Assembly: GCA_902493145.1 (NCBI GenBank) | Contig: CABUOA010000005.1 | Coordinates: 18,930-82,929, forward strand | Direction: 5' to 3' | Length of the DNA stretch: 64,000 nucleotides | Origin: an uncultured Collinsella sp. | GTDB taxonomy: Bacteria; Actinomycetota; Coriobacteriia; Coriobacteriales; Coriobacteriaceae | In this document: positions 17,635 to 27,100 of the stretch, in pieces | Layout: each line of letters opens with the position of its first letter | How positions within the stretch are numbered: position 1 is the first letter of the stretch | Notes under the pieces: model-generated | What the model was told of the DNA's origin: nothing | Database searches by the model: none | What the model saw: the letters and a program-made list of their open reading frames with translations, nothing else | Translations under genes and position numbers: made by a program

Positions 17635-17849
17635 GGACGGTCCTTTGGATAGACGGAATAATCGTGTCCTTGATTGTAGACCAGGTCGGTAGGGGGCGGG
17701 CCTTTCGGGGGGCGGGGCGCGCTTGGCAATCGCATGCTCGTTGCCTTTTGCGCTGGCAGATGCGCCACTTGAGAATTCGTGCCCCGGGGTCCGGCTATCT
17801 TCCCGTAACATGGTGTTACAGAAGCACCCCTTACGACAAGGAGGCTCAC

Positions 17850-19445
17850 ATGCGAACGCAAATCCATGACAACTCAATCGACCACGGCCGTGCGTGCTCG
17901 TTCTCCCACGGAACATGGCGTCGCGTGGGCGCCAAGCTTGCCTGCGCGGGGGCCTGCGCGCTCATGGCCGGCCAGCTGCTGCTGCCGAGCGTGGCACTCG
18001 CCGCCGAGTGGGTCAACGTGGGCGGCACGCAGTACAACAAGGCCGCCGGCGACGATGCCGGAACCTGGTCCTGGAACGGCGCCGACGACATGAAGCTCAA
18101 CGGCTACGACGGCGGCTCCATCGGCGCCAAGGGCAACCTCACCATCGGCGTGACGGGCGCCAACACCGTCACGGCCGACGCCGGGCAGAGCGCCATTGCT
18201 GTTAAGAACGGTAACCTTGCCATTACCGGCGACGGCACCCTGAATGCGACGGCCCAGAACGATGTAATTACAGCGTCGGGAGACGGCAGGACCGGCGGCG
18301 ATGTGACCATCAGCGGCGTCAGCGTCAACGCGACGGCTTCGGGTGCAGCGGAAAACGTGGCGGGCATTCGCGCGACGGCCGGCAGCGTGACAATCGATAA
18401 GGGCGCTGATGTCAAAATCGAGGCGAAATCGGCTGAAGGATCTTGGCGTCCACTGGAGATCATCTGCGGTATCCATGCTGATAACATTCCAAACAGACAC
18501 GCTGCCCAGGAAGGCGAGCAGGAAGAGCCGGATTCCGCTTATGAGCACGGCGGCGATGTCACCGTCGATGGCGCCAGTCTGTCGATTAAGACTGGCGATG
18601 CCTCGTGGGCTTCCATGTGCATCAATACGTTTGGTATCAAGAAGAATACCCTCATGAAAATCGTCAACGGAGCCGATGTCACGCTTTCGGCTGGTAGTGC
18701 GGCTTCGCTCTCGGCGGGTATCAGCGCACGCTCGCAAGCCGGTGCGGTGTGGATGCTTGTCGAGAAGTCGAACCTCACGTCTCGAAGCCTGTCTGCCGCA
18801 AGCGGCATCGACGCCGATCGCAATCAAAGTTTTGGAATCATGGCAGAGGCAAATACCAGGTTTGAAACGCCTCGTATCCAGATTTTCAAATCGAAGATTG
18901 AGGCTTCGGGCGCGACTGCGGGAATCTATGCGATCAACCGCAACGGCGCGAATGCGACCCTGTACCATGCCGCGATGATCGATTTACGAGGGAACGCGAT
19001 GATTACGACTCCGACGGACGGTGCCGTGCGCGATGTGAAGAAGGTTGTCGATACGGGGCAATGGCCTAGTTCCCAGAGCGGGCAGGTCATCGGTGTTGCC
19101 GGTTCGTCTGCGATTTCGGATATCGTCGGTTCTGTCGAGGTCGCCCATGATGTGGCGATTGATTTTGGAGACGGGCAGGAGCCGGACTCAACGCCGGACC
19201 CCGAGCCGGCTCCGGAGCCCGATCCCATGCCCAATCCCGAGCAGAAGCCTGACCTCAAGCCCGTAGACAAGGACGCAAAGACCACCAAGACCGTTACGAC
19301 CAAGACTGCAGCTGGGGCCAAAAACGCTTCCGGCGCCCTGGCCGCCACGGGCGATAGCGCCGCGATGGCGGCGGCAGCCCTCGGCATCGCCGGTGCGTCC
19401 GTCATCGGCGCCGGCTTCGTTGCGTCCAAGCGCCGCAACCGCTAG
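17850..19445 (+). CDS. Sortase-type surface protein with beta-helix-like repeats (LAATG signal)
   Basis: A protein of 531 aa. A long signal peptide (GTWRRVGAKLACAGACALMAGQLLL.., cleaved near ALAAE) is almost shared with the next gene. The body has repeats such as KGNLTIGVTGANTVTAD, KNGNLAITGDGTLNATA and GDVTISGVSVNATASG, resembling the right-handed beta-helix of Cthe_2159-type carbohydrate-binding proteins. A Pro/Asp/Glu linker leads to the sorting signal LAATGDSA, a hydrophobic segment and KRRNR. Strong RBS AAGGAGG at 17838-17844. The longer frame from 17664 is rejected. It is probably an adhesin or glycan-binding protein; the ligand is unknown. Confidence 0.88.
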   Translation: MRTQIHDNSIDHGRACSFSHGTWRRVGAKLACAGACALMAGQLLLPSVALAAEWVNVGGTQYNKAAGDDAGTWSWNGADDMKLNGYDGGSIGAKGNLTIGVTGANTVTADAGQSAIAVKNGNLAITGDGTLNATAQNDVITASGDGRTGGDVTISGVSVNATASGAAENVAGIRATAGSVTIDKGADVKIEAKSAEGSWRPLEIICGIHADNIPNRHAAQEGEQEEPDSAYEHGGDVTVDGASLSIKTGDASWASMCINTFGIKKNTLMKIVNGADVTLSAGSAASLSAGISARSQAGAVWMLVEKSNLTSRSLSAASGIDADRNQSFGIMAEANTRFETPRIQIFKSKIEASGATAGIYAINRNGANATLYHAAMIDLRGNAMITTPTDGAVRDVKKVVDTGQWPSSQSGQVIGVAGSSAISDIVGSVEVAHDVAIDFGDGQEPDSTPDPEPAPEPDPMPNPEQKPDLKPVDKDAKTTKTVTTKTAAGAKNASGALAATGDSAAMAAAALGIAGASVIGAGFVASKRRNR

Positions 19446-19468
19446 CGTAATCTTTCATAGCCATTTTC

Positions 19469-19508
19469 AGCCGCCGCGCGGGCATAAATGCTCTTGCGGC
19501 GGCTCTTT
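19469..19508 (+). terminator. Terminator after the first adhesin gene
   Basis: AGCCGCCGC (19469-19477) pairs perfectly with GCGGCGGCT (19496-19504), followed by CTTTG. Confidence 0.7.
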
Positions 19509-19526
19509 GTATTTCCGCAGGTAGAG

Positions 19527-19554
19527 GCCTAGGTTCGCATCTACGAACCTAGGC
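19527..19554. promoter_or_regulatory. Palindrome upstream of the second adhesin gene (possible operator)
   Basis: GCCTAGGTTCG and CGAACCTAGGC, 11-bp perfect arms with a 6-bp spacer, preceded by CGCAGGTAGA. A matching site with the same preceding word lies at 22266-22299 upstream of the third adhesin gene. Confidence 0.55.
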
Positions 19555-19589
19555 ATACGGAGTCATTTGGCGCATCTTGGTGGTACAGG

Positions 19590-19624
19590 ACCACCACAAA
19601 GGGGACAGGCACCTTTGTGGTGGT
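19590..19624. repeat. GGGGACAGG-core hairpin in the leader of the second adhesin gene
   Basis: ACCACCACAAAGG (19590-19602) pairs with CCTTTGTGGTGGT (19612-19624) around GGACAGGCA. It ends 26 bp before the ATG at 19651, so it probably lies in the 5' leader of that mRNA. Confidence 0.75.
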
Positions 19625-19650
19625 ATGCCCCTACGACCAAGGAGGCCGTT

Positions 19651-22023
19651 ATGAACGGAAGCCACTTTGACAAGCAGGCTCAACGTGAGTCCACCTGCTC
19701 GCTGGTTCACGGTACCTGGCGTTGTGTGGGTGCCAAAATAGCTTGCGCCGGCGCGTGTGCGCTTATGGTCGGTCAGTTGCTGCTGCCGAGCGTGGCGCTG
19801 GCGACGGAATGCGCCGATCCCGCCGCTGGGACGGATGAGGTTGCCGCGGCTCCGGTGACGCCGACGGTTGCGGGGGATACGGCTGCAACGACCGCACCAG
19901 CTGCTTCGACCGCGCCTGCAACCGATGCTGCTCCGGCGGCGCAAGCCACCGTTGAGCCTCAGCAGACGGCCCCGACTGGCGCCACCGATGAATCCAACGA
20001 TGCGGCACCCGCTGAACAAAATACTCCCAGCGACAACGCCGCCACGCCGGCGAATGACGCCATCATGCCCTGCGGTGTGACCGATGTTGTTGGCGGCAGC
20101 GGCGTTAGGGTCAATATTACGGTGCGGAACAATTACACCGACATCAAGAAAGAAGAAACGATTGAGTATGTGGAGGGGATTGCCCTTGTAGATGGAGACC
20201 AGTCTGCTCTCGATGGTAGCGCTTTGACTTTTATCGGCCTGGGGGACTTGATCGTCCATGCGGCGTATGACAGTGCGAGCAATAAAACAACGCTTACCCT
20301 GGATATCAGCAAGATTCAGAGACAGAAGGAGGAGCAGAAGTACTTTACGGAGTACAAGGAGAATAAGTCCAAGATGACGACCACCTATGATGGGTCCAAG
20401 CTTACGTATACGGGTACAGAGCCCGGGAATATCATCATCGGTGATCCGGACGACGCCTTTAAAGGAGACACCGAGGCGACCGGGAAACCCACTATTAACG
20501 AGATCCGGGATGACTACTACACCCGCACCCATGTCTACGAGAGGGCGTGCCTTGTTATCCCGGCAGCGGAATCAGAATCGGAATCCGTCTCCTTTGCCAA
20601 TGTTCAGAATACGAACTTCAATTGGCAGCTGGATACTGGTCCGCAGGCGACGGCAGGTGTCCCTAACTACGATGCAGATAAATACGAAATCGCTTATGAA
20701 TGCTGGCAGGAATTTGAAAACAACGAACCCGTTGCTGCCTGGTATTCCGATAACGGCTCACATGGTTCCCTGCCGACTATTACAAAGTTTAAAAGCGGGA
20801 AAGAGTACGTGTATTCTCTTATGCTGAAGCCAAAAGACGGATATTCCTTCAGCGATGAAACCGTTGTTACCGTAAACGGGGAAACCGTAAAGTCGAGTCT
20901 AAGCGGAGAATTCCTGTATGTCCCTGCTATTAAAACAATTACGATGCCTGCTTCGTCGGAAAACGAAGCTCTTGAGAATCTAAACGTCAACGATGTGAAA
21001 ATCGACTACGCGCCCGGCGAGGCGCCGCGTGCGACCGCGACGATTCCTGCCGCCGATGCCGATAAGTATGAGATCGCCTATGAGTGCTGGGAAGAGATGG
21101 ACGGCAGCGACCCTGCGGAGCTCACGCCCGTTGCCTTCTGGTATTCCGACCCCGCAAAGTACACGCCGGGCATGAAGAAGATTGACCACTTCGAGGAGGG
21201 CAAGTTCTACATGTACTCCGTTGAGCTGAGGCTCAAGGGCGACAATACCGTGGCCGATGACTGCATGATGTACGTCAACGGTCATTGGGCGCACCACATC
21301 AAGACCGTCAACGGCGTCTTCGCGCCAAACGCTGGCAATATGCTGTGCGAGCAGCCGATCGACGAATGGCGGGCCATCGACGTTATCGAGATCAACGGCG
21401 CCACGACCACCTTCAAGGCGGGCGATAAGCCGGTCTTTACGGCGAATGTTCCGACGGGTTCCAACTCCCTTCCTCAGTGTGAGTTCTGGACGGGCAGCGA
21501 TGGCAGCGAAGTGAACTCTCAGAAGTTCTGGGATCAGAACATCACGAATCACATCGACGCCTTTAAGCCCGGCGTGACCTATCGCTACGGTATCTACCTC
21601 AAGCCGGCGCGCGGCTTCTACTTTACACCCGACGCCAAGCTGGTGATCAACGGCCAGGAGTGCGGCTACCAGGTGGGCGAAGCGAGTGTAGTTGATCCCG
21701 AGAGCGGCTGGATCTACACCCTGTGGCTCAACACCGATCTGACTTTTACGCCCGAAGCCACGTCGACTTCCGATCCGCAGCCTACGCCGGAACCCAAGCC
21801 GACGCCGCAGCCCGAGGTGAAGCCCGAGACCAAGTCCGCGGCCAAGCCGGCCACGACAACCGCCACGATCAAGACGGTTGAAAAAACCACGCAGGCCAAG
21901 AAGGGCGATGCTGCTCTGGTGGCCACGGGGGATACCACCGCGATGACGGTCGCCGCCCTAGGCATCGCCGGCGCAACCGTAGCCGCCGCCGGCCTCGCCG
22001 CGACCAAGCGCCGCAAGCGTTAG
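19651..22023 (+). CDS. Sortase-type surface protein with three ~110-residue repeats (LVATG signal)
   Basis: A protein of 790 aa. The signal peptide (GTWRCVGAKIACAGACALMVGQLLL..) closely matches the preceding adhesin, and the leader word CCCCTACGACCAAGGAGG is also shared. A Thr/Ala/Pro-rich stretch (residues about 55-145) follows. Three modules of about 110 aa repeat the pattern DKYEIAYECW..., WYSD, a central YxYS-type strand and a final VNGE/VNGH/INGQ turn (about 20610, 21000 and 21390). A Pro/Glu/Lys linker precedes LVATGDTT, a hydrophobic segment and KRRKR. The stretch 20100-20990 is clearly richer in A/T codons than the flanks. Function unknown; adhesin-like. Confidence 0.87.
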   Translation: MNGSHFDKQAQRESTCSLVHGTWRCVGAKIACAGACALMVGQLLLPSVALATECADPAAGTDEVAAAPVTPTVAGDTAATTAPAASTAPATDAAPAAQATVEPQQTAPTGATDESNDAAPAEQNTPSDNAATPANDAIMPCGVTDVVGGSGVRVNITVRNNYTDIKKEETIEYVEGIALVDGDQSALDGSALTFIGLGDLIVHAAYDSASNKTTLTLDISKIQRQKEEQKYFTEYKENKSKMTTTYDGSKLTYTGTEPGNIIIGDPDDAFKGDTEATGKPTINEIRDDYYTRTHVYERACLVIPAAESESESVSFANVQNTNFNWQLDTGPQATAGVPNYDADKYEIAYECWQEFENNEPVAAWYSDNGSHGSLPTITKFKSGKEYVYSLMLKPKDGYSFSDETVVTVNGETVKSSLSGEFLYVPAIKTITMPASSENEALENLNVNDVKIDYAPGEAPRATATIPAADADKYEIAYECWEEMDGSDPAELTPVAFWYSDPAKYTPGMKKIDHFEEGKFYMYSVELRLKGDNTVADDCMMYVNGHWAHHIKTVNGVFAPNAGNMLCEQPIDEWRAIDVIEINGATTTFKAGDKPVFTANVPTGSNSLPQCEFWTGSDGSEVNSQKFWDQNITNHIDAFKPGVTYRYGIYLKPARGFYFTPDAKLVINGQECGYQVGEASVVDPESGWIYTLWLNTDLTFTPEATSTSDPQPTPEPKPTPQPEVKPETKSAAKPATTTATIKTVEKTTQAKKGDAALVATGDTTAMTVAALGIAGATVAAAGLAATKRRKR

Positions 22024-22059
22024 AGCTGGGTGACGGCTCTCGTTCTCGGCCTCAGCAAA

Positions 22060-22197
22060 ATCTCAATCTGTAACACCAAACTGCCCAAAACGGCTCTAGA
22101 TGTTACAGATTGAGATGAACCGAATGGCCGCCAATCTAATGTCTCGATCCGTAACACCAAGCGGGGAATTTGACCTCTAACTGTTACAGATTGAGAC
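22060..22197. repeat. Array of two 57-nt palindromes
   Basis: Units at 22060-22116 and 22141-22197, period 81 bp. Each starts with TCTCRATCYGTAACA-like sequence and ends with TGTTACAGATTGAGA; the variable centre is partly palindromic. Same family as 29012-29229 and 44992-45290. Confidence 0.9.
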
Positions 22198-22218
22198 TAA
22201 CTGGCCGGCCAAGTCCAG

Positions 22219-22255
22219 AACCACCGCAAAGGTGCCTGTCCCCTTTGCGGTGGTT
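22219..22255. terminator. CCACCGCAAAGG hairpin, terminator-like, GGGACAGG family (inverted)
   Basis: AACCACCGCAAAGG (22219-22232) pairs with CCTTTGCGGTGGTT (22242-22255); the loop reads TGCCTGTCC. It follows the 57-nt array through the word GGCCGGCCAAGTCC, the same order as at 29230-29298. Confidence 0.7.
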
Positions 22256-22265
22256 TGCGCAGGTA

Positions 22266-22310
22266 GAACGGTAGGTTCGTATATATGAACCTACCGTTCG
22301 CTTTGTTTTT
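22266..22310. promoter_or_regulatory. 13-bp-arm palindrome upstream of the third adhesin gene
   Basis: GAACGGTAGGTTC and GAACCTACCGTTC with an 8-bp A/T spacer, then CGCTTTGTTTTT. It is either an operator paired with 19527-19554 (both follow CGCAGGTAGA) or a terminator, given the T-tract. Confidence 0.55.
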
Positions 22311-22359
22311 GGACGACGATTACGCTGGATGACTTTTGGTTTGCAGGAAAGGAACGACC

Positions 22360-24093
22360 ATGAGGTGGACTACTGTTCGAGCGCTTTGCCGCCGCCTGAC
22401 CATTGCCGCGGTGACCCTCACTATGGTGACGGGCTCGTTGCCTGTGGGCGCGTTTGCTGAGGCACTCACCACCGATAGCACCTTTGCGCAGACGGATGTC
22501 GACCAAGTAGACGCCGCCGACCCCGCCGACCCCGCGCCCGATGCCGATGCCGCCAACGCCGCCGACCCCGCGCCCGATGCCGGCGCTGCCGACCCCACAG
22601 CGCTCGAGGCCGGTGACACCCCTACGCCCCCGGCCTCCGAGATTGCATCGGCGGCGGGCCTGACGGGCGCCGGACAGACCGAGAGCACACCTGCGGGTAC
22701 GCTTGCCACCGATCTTATCGAGGGCAAGGAGCTCGCCGAGCAGCAAAAGCAAGAGGAGGCTTCCGGCACCGAGGCGACCTGGAACGAGGAACTTGAACTC
22801 TGGGCAACCTCGAAGGGCGCCACGGGCGTAAAGGACGAATACGACGATGGCTACGTGGCCGGCGAGCAGACCCCCGCGCAGTACTACTTCTCGATCGATG
22901 GCCTCACCAACGAAATTTCTATCGAGTATGGCGACGCGGGCATTACCACGTTGGAGGTGCCCTCGACCATCGACGACAAAAATGTCGTGAGCCTTACGGG
23001 TATGGGAAGCGCTGCGCTCACATCGATCACCTTCGCCCCTAATTCGCATGTCCGCTCGGTTGGCGGCTTGGGCGGCAGCAGCATCAAAGAGATCGCACTG
23101 CCCGATTCGGTCGAGGAGCTCAAGAGCTATGCATTCTACAAAAGCAAGACGCTCCAAACGGTAACCTGGCCCAACAACGCGGCCTTTACCACGATTCCCG
23201 AGCAGGCCTTTAAGGAATGTGAACAACTTGACGACAATGTGGTGGCAACGCTGCCGCCTTCGGTCAAAACTATCGACTATCTTGCATTCGCCTATTGTGG
23301 CGTGCCGCAGTTCTATGTCTCGGATACAACGGTACTCACCTTTACGCAGATCGATGTGCCGGGCACGGTGGAGCGGATCGGGCACTATGCATTTTGTGGG
23401 TGCTCCTTTGTGTCGTCGGTGACGATTGGCGATGGTGTCAAATCTATCGGGGCGCTCGCGTTCGCCTCTCTTGATCCTGCGATTGCCGGCAAAGAGATTG
23501 TGCTACCCAAAAGCGTGGAAATGATAGAGTGGGGAGCTTTTGAGAACACGAGATACGGAAACGAGACGAACCATAATGCCGTTGCCCTGCGCGCGATGAA
23601 CCCCGATCTTCAGTTTGGTGAGGCGGGCTATCCGGGCGACTATAATGAGCGCGTGACAATCGATGGCGTAACGTATGCGATTCCCTTTAGTGAAGGCCAG
23701 ACCATCTATGCCTATGCGACCGATTCGGCTGGCAACCCCTCGATGGTCAAAAAGCTTGCCGATGCCGTGGCCGATCGCAAGGACTCCGTCGATTCCTCGA
23801 AGCCTGCCTACACGTTTGAGTGGATGGGCGAGGCGGACCAGGTGACGGGCAAACTTCCCCAGAGCGCGACGGCTACACTCGTGCAGGCGGGGCAGTCCAC
23901 GCCGCTGGCGGTTGGCGATGACGGCAGCTTTACAGCGGACGCTCTCTCCAAGACAGCAGCCACCCTGCGCATTTCGCTCAGCGGTTACTATGACATGGTG
24001 CTGGCGCGCCCGGGCGACCAGATGACGGGCACATGGAATATCGGAGAGATTAAGGCGGAGGACTTTACCAAGATTCCGGCCTCGCGCGATTGA
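22360..24093 (+). CDS. BspA-like leucine-rich surface protein, 5' half of a frameshifted gene
   Basis: The N-terminal half (577 aa) of what was probably one protein of about 2200 aa. A signal peptide (RRLTIAAVTLTMVTGSLPVGAFAEA) and an acidic Ala/Asp/Pro stretch (residues about 45-110) are followed by LRR_5/BspA-type repeats (VPSTIDDKNVVSLTGMG, IKEIALPDSVEELKSYAFY, GTVERIGHYAFCGCS, GVKSIGALAFAS). The frame ends at TGA 24091-24093, while the next frame is open from 24053 and continues to a sorting signal. Adding one CG to the (CG)3 tract at 24083-24088 joins the two frames as ...ASRAIELNVGYLEP. RBS AGGAAAGGA at 22345-22353. Confidence 0.85.
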   Translation: MRWTTVRALCRRLTIAAVTLTMVTGSLPVGAFAEALTTDSTFAQTDVDQVDAADPADPAPDADAANAADPAPDAGAADPTALEAGDTPTPPASEIASAAGLTGAGQTESTPAGTLATDLIEGKELAEQQKQEEASGTEATWNEELELWATSKGATGVKDEYDDGYVAGEQTPAQYYFSIDGLTNEISIEYGDAGITTLEVPSTIDDKNVVSLTGMGSAALTSITFAPNSHVRSVGGLGGSSIKEIALPDSVEELKSYAFYKSKTLQTVTWPNNAAFTTIPEQAFKECEQLDDNVVATLPPSVKTIDYLAFAYCGVPQFYVSDTTVLTFTQIDVPGTVERIGHYAFCGCSFVSSVTIGDGVKSIGALAFASLDPAIAGKEIVLPKSVEMIEWGAFENTRYGNETNHNAVALRAMNPDLQFGEAGYPGDYNERVTIDGVTYAIPFSEGQTIYAYATDSAGNPSMVKKLADAVADRKDSVDSSKPAYTFEWMGEADQVTGKLPQSATATLVQAGQSTPLAVGDDGSFTADALSKTAATLRISLSGYYDMVLARPGDQMTGTWNIGEIKAEDFTKIPASRD

Positions 24094-24100
24094 GCTCAAC

Positions 24101-27100
24101 GTGGGCTATCTTGAACCGATTGTGGGCCAGGATAAGACCGAACGCATTGAGCTCGATAGTCTCGATAACATCGATCTGACGGTGAAGAGCGGCGGCAAGA
24201 CGCTCAAACCTGCCAAGGGCGACAAGGAAAACGACTACCGTATCCAGGGTACGGCGCTCGTGGTGTCACAGGCCATTGCCGACGCGGACCAGGATCTGGA
24301 GATAACGCTCGAGCCCAAAGAAAGCCTCAAGCTGGGTGGTGCGACGGCGACGGTGAAGCCCTCGGCCGGTAAGGTCGATATCGACTTGAAGCCTTGGGGT
24401 ACGGTGACGGTCACGACCAAGGGCGACTACCAGGGAGCCAACCGCGTGCTGGTGTTCCGTACGTCCGACGGCAAGCTAGTCGCCGACGGTGTCACCTATC
24501 TGATGGGCTACGAAGACGATGGCACCACGCCTATCATGAAGGCCGAGACGCCGCGCCTTAAGGCCGGTTCGTACACCATCGTCGCCTTTAACAAGACGAG
24601 CTACGACATCCAGGCGACGAGCTATTCCACGTTTAGCCGCCTAGGGCTGACCGTGGGGAAGCATATCGCGCAAAAGCAGGTGAAGATTGAGGACGGCAAA
24701 CAGCTTGACGTGACGCTCGACGTCCCCACGTTTGACGTGGAGACGTATCGTGCCGAGCGCGGGCTGACGGCGGGCTCGGTTATCGCTGATTCGTCCGCGG
24801 TCGTTGGCGTGGAGACCGAGCTGCGCATTCATTACGAGCTCAAGGACAGCCAGGCTGCCAAGATTGAGATTCCGCTGGCCAAGGATGCCGTCGGGGATGT
24901 GTCCGCAGGCGCTCGCGAAGCCGGCGCCAGCTCCGATGCCATGTGGGCTGGCACAACTTGGGAGGGCGACAACCTTGTTCTCGATATGAAGAAGAGTGCG
25001 GGCGCCGATGTGTTTGTGCGCTTTAAGCCTAAGGCCGCGGGCACCTATGCCATCTCGCCGCTCATTACGCTGGGCGAGGTGACATTGCCGCTGGGAAGCA
25101 CCACACTCGAGGTTAGCGGATCGCGCATCGAGGTCGACAGCACCGACGTTCACAGTCTGCTGGGCAATGTGGCCTACGTTTATGCGGCGCCCGGCAAAAG
25201 CGTGCAGCTTACCGTGGGCGCGGGCGCCTCGGCTGCAAAGTACACCGGCAAGACCAATAAACTCGGCCGTGCCAAGATTGAATACGACCTGCCGCAGGAT
25301 ACGCTTGCCGCCGAGCGCGTGACGCTCGGGGCGCGCGTGGGCTCGACCGACGTCGCCGCCGCTGCAGCAGAGGTGACGGCTCGCAATTATGTGCGCTATG
25401 TTCCGGGCGCTTCGGTCTGGAACTTTGATGTGACGTATCGTGGCGGTACGCAAAACCTGGTCAAGGACGGCAAGGGCACCGGCAAGAGTCTGTGGACCTT
25501 CCATCATCTGCCGCAAAAGAAGAACGCCTACTGGACGTTCGATATCACACTCGAGGTGGGAAACGAAGAGGCCGCCGACACGCTCGACCTGTACGTGGAC
25601 TGCGTGGATGGCAAGACGGTGACGATTCCTCTGACTCAAAAGTCGCGCGAGGGCACCCATGTGCGCTATGTGGCGGAGTATGTGGACGAGGGTTACCTTA
25701 AGCTGCTCGACGAGTTTAACAAGGCGAATGATTCAACCTATGTGAACTGCGGAAACTTTGAGCAGATCTTTATGCCGCAGACCTACCGCATCTCCAATGC
25801 TCAGCTTATGACCATGCTGAGTTTTGACGCCAACGCTTCGGCCAAAAAGCATTCCGCCGCGGCCGAGGAGCGCCAGCAGGAGTTCTCGAATGCCGTGCAG
25901 CAGTGGCACGAGTATATGATGGATAACTCGTTTAATGATGTCGACCAGGCGTTTAACGACGCGATTGATCAGATGGTCGCCGATGCGTTTGCCGAGGAAG
26001 AGAAGGGCGGTAAAGAGGACGAAGCCCAAGGTGGAGCTGCCCGCAAGGCTCGTCGCGCCCCCGCCGTCAGCGACGGCGAGGGTGATGATGCTGGCAACGA
26101 CGAGGCCGCGCAGTTTGCCGCCGAGCTTAAGGCTGCGGTTGGGGGCTCGTCGGCGCTGCTGACCAAGCAGGGCGACAGCTATGGCGTCAACGTGGACAAG
26201 ATGATCTTTGAGGACGCGTATGGCACCGGCGAGGATTGGTACCAGGAGCTCGCGTCGGCTCAGGGTGCAAATGCGGCGGACGCGGCGGCCATCAAGGAAC
26301 TTGTCGACCATGCGTCGCGAGCGGAGTTTATTGCCCAGCAGGCCGAGGATCTGGTGGGCCAGTCGATGGGTATCGGTCGGCTCAACCAATACGGAAGCTG
26401 GAATGACGCAACCGCTGCGGCGCTTAACAAGTGTGCGGGCATTAAGGCCAGCGAGTACAACGGCCAGTCGACGAGCGGGTTTAACGATTTGGGTCAGGCG
26501 CTCGGCAGCTCGCTGAGCTACAAGGCGGCTGACGACGATACCGTCAAGGGCTTTAAGGTCGCCGCGCCCGATGGCGAGCAGACGGCCTATATAGAGTCGG
26601 AGTTTATCGAGAACTCCAATAACAACAAGAACCAGGCGCTTCTGTTTAACTCGATCGCCATGCAGTGCGACATTCTGGACAACCTGTACGACAACTGGAA
26701 TGTGGTCCATAGCCTCAATAACTCTACGATTCGCGGCTGGCTTATGGCTTGGAAGCGCAACGGCGACGTGAGCGCCCATATGAAGCTCATCCGCACGATC
26801 CGTTCGCTCAAGAGCTATAAGATCGAGTGTGAGATGTTCGGCCAGGTCTTTAAGACCGATGCGTGGAAGGTGGCCGGCCAGGCGTTTCCCGCGGCGACCC
26901 AGGGTATCGGCATCTTTACCGGCATTTACGGCGTGAACGATGCCAGCAAGAACTGGGAGAACGTGAACGTTCGTATGCAGAAGGTGAAGGGCGAGCGCGA
27001 GGGCTATGAGCTTCAGCATACGCGCTTGCTTGCCAAGCCCGAGAAGACCGAGGATGACTGGAAGTGCATTTACGCGCTGCGCGACGCCATGGAGAAGGCG

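Noticed and set aside
24053..24101. Programmed ribosomal frameshift joining the two adhesin halves
   Set aside because: No slippery heptamer or downstream pseudoknot was seen at the overlap; a CG contraction explains the change more simply.
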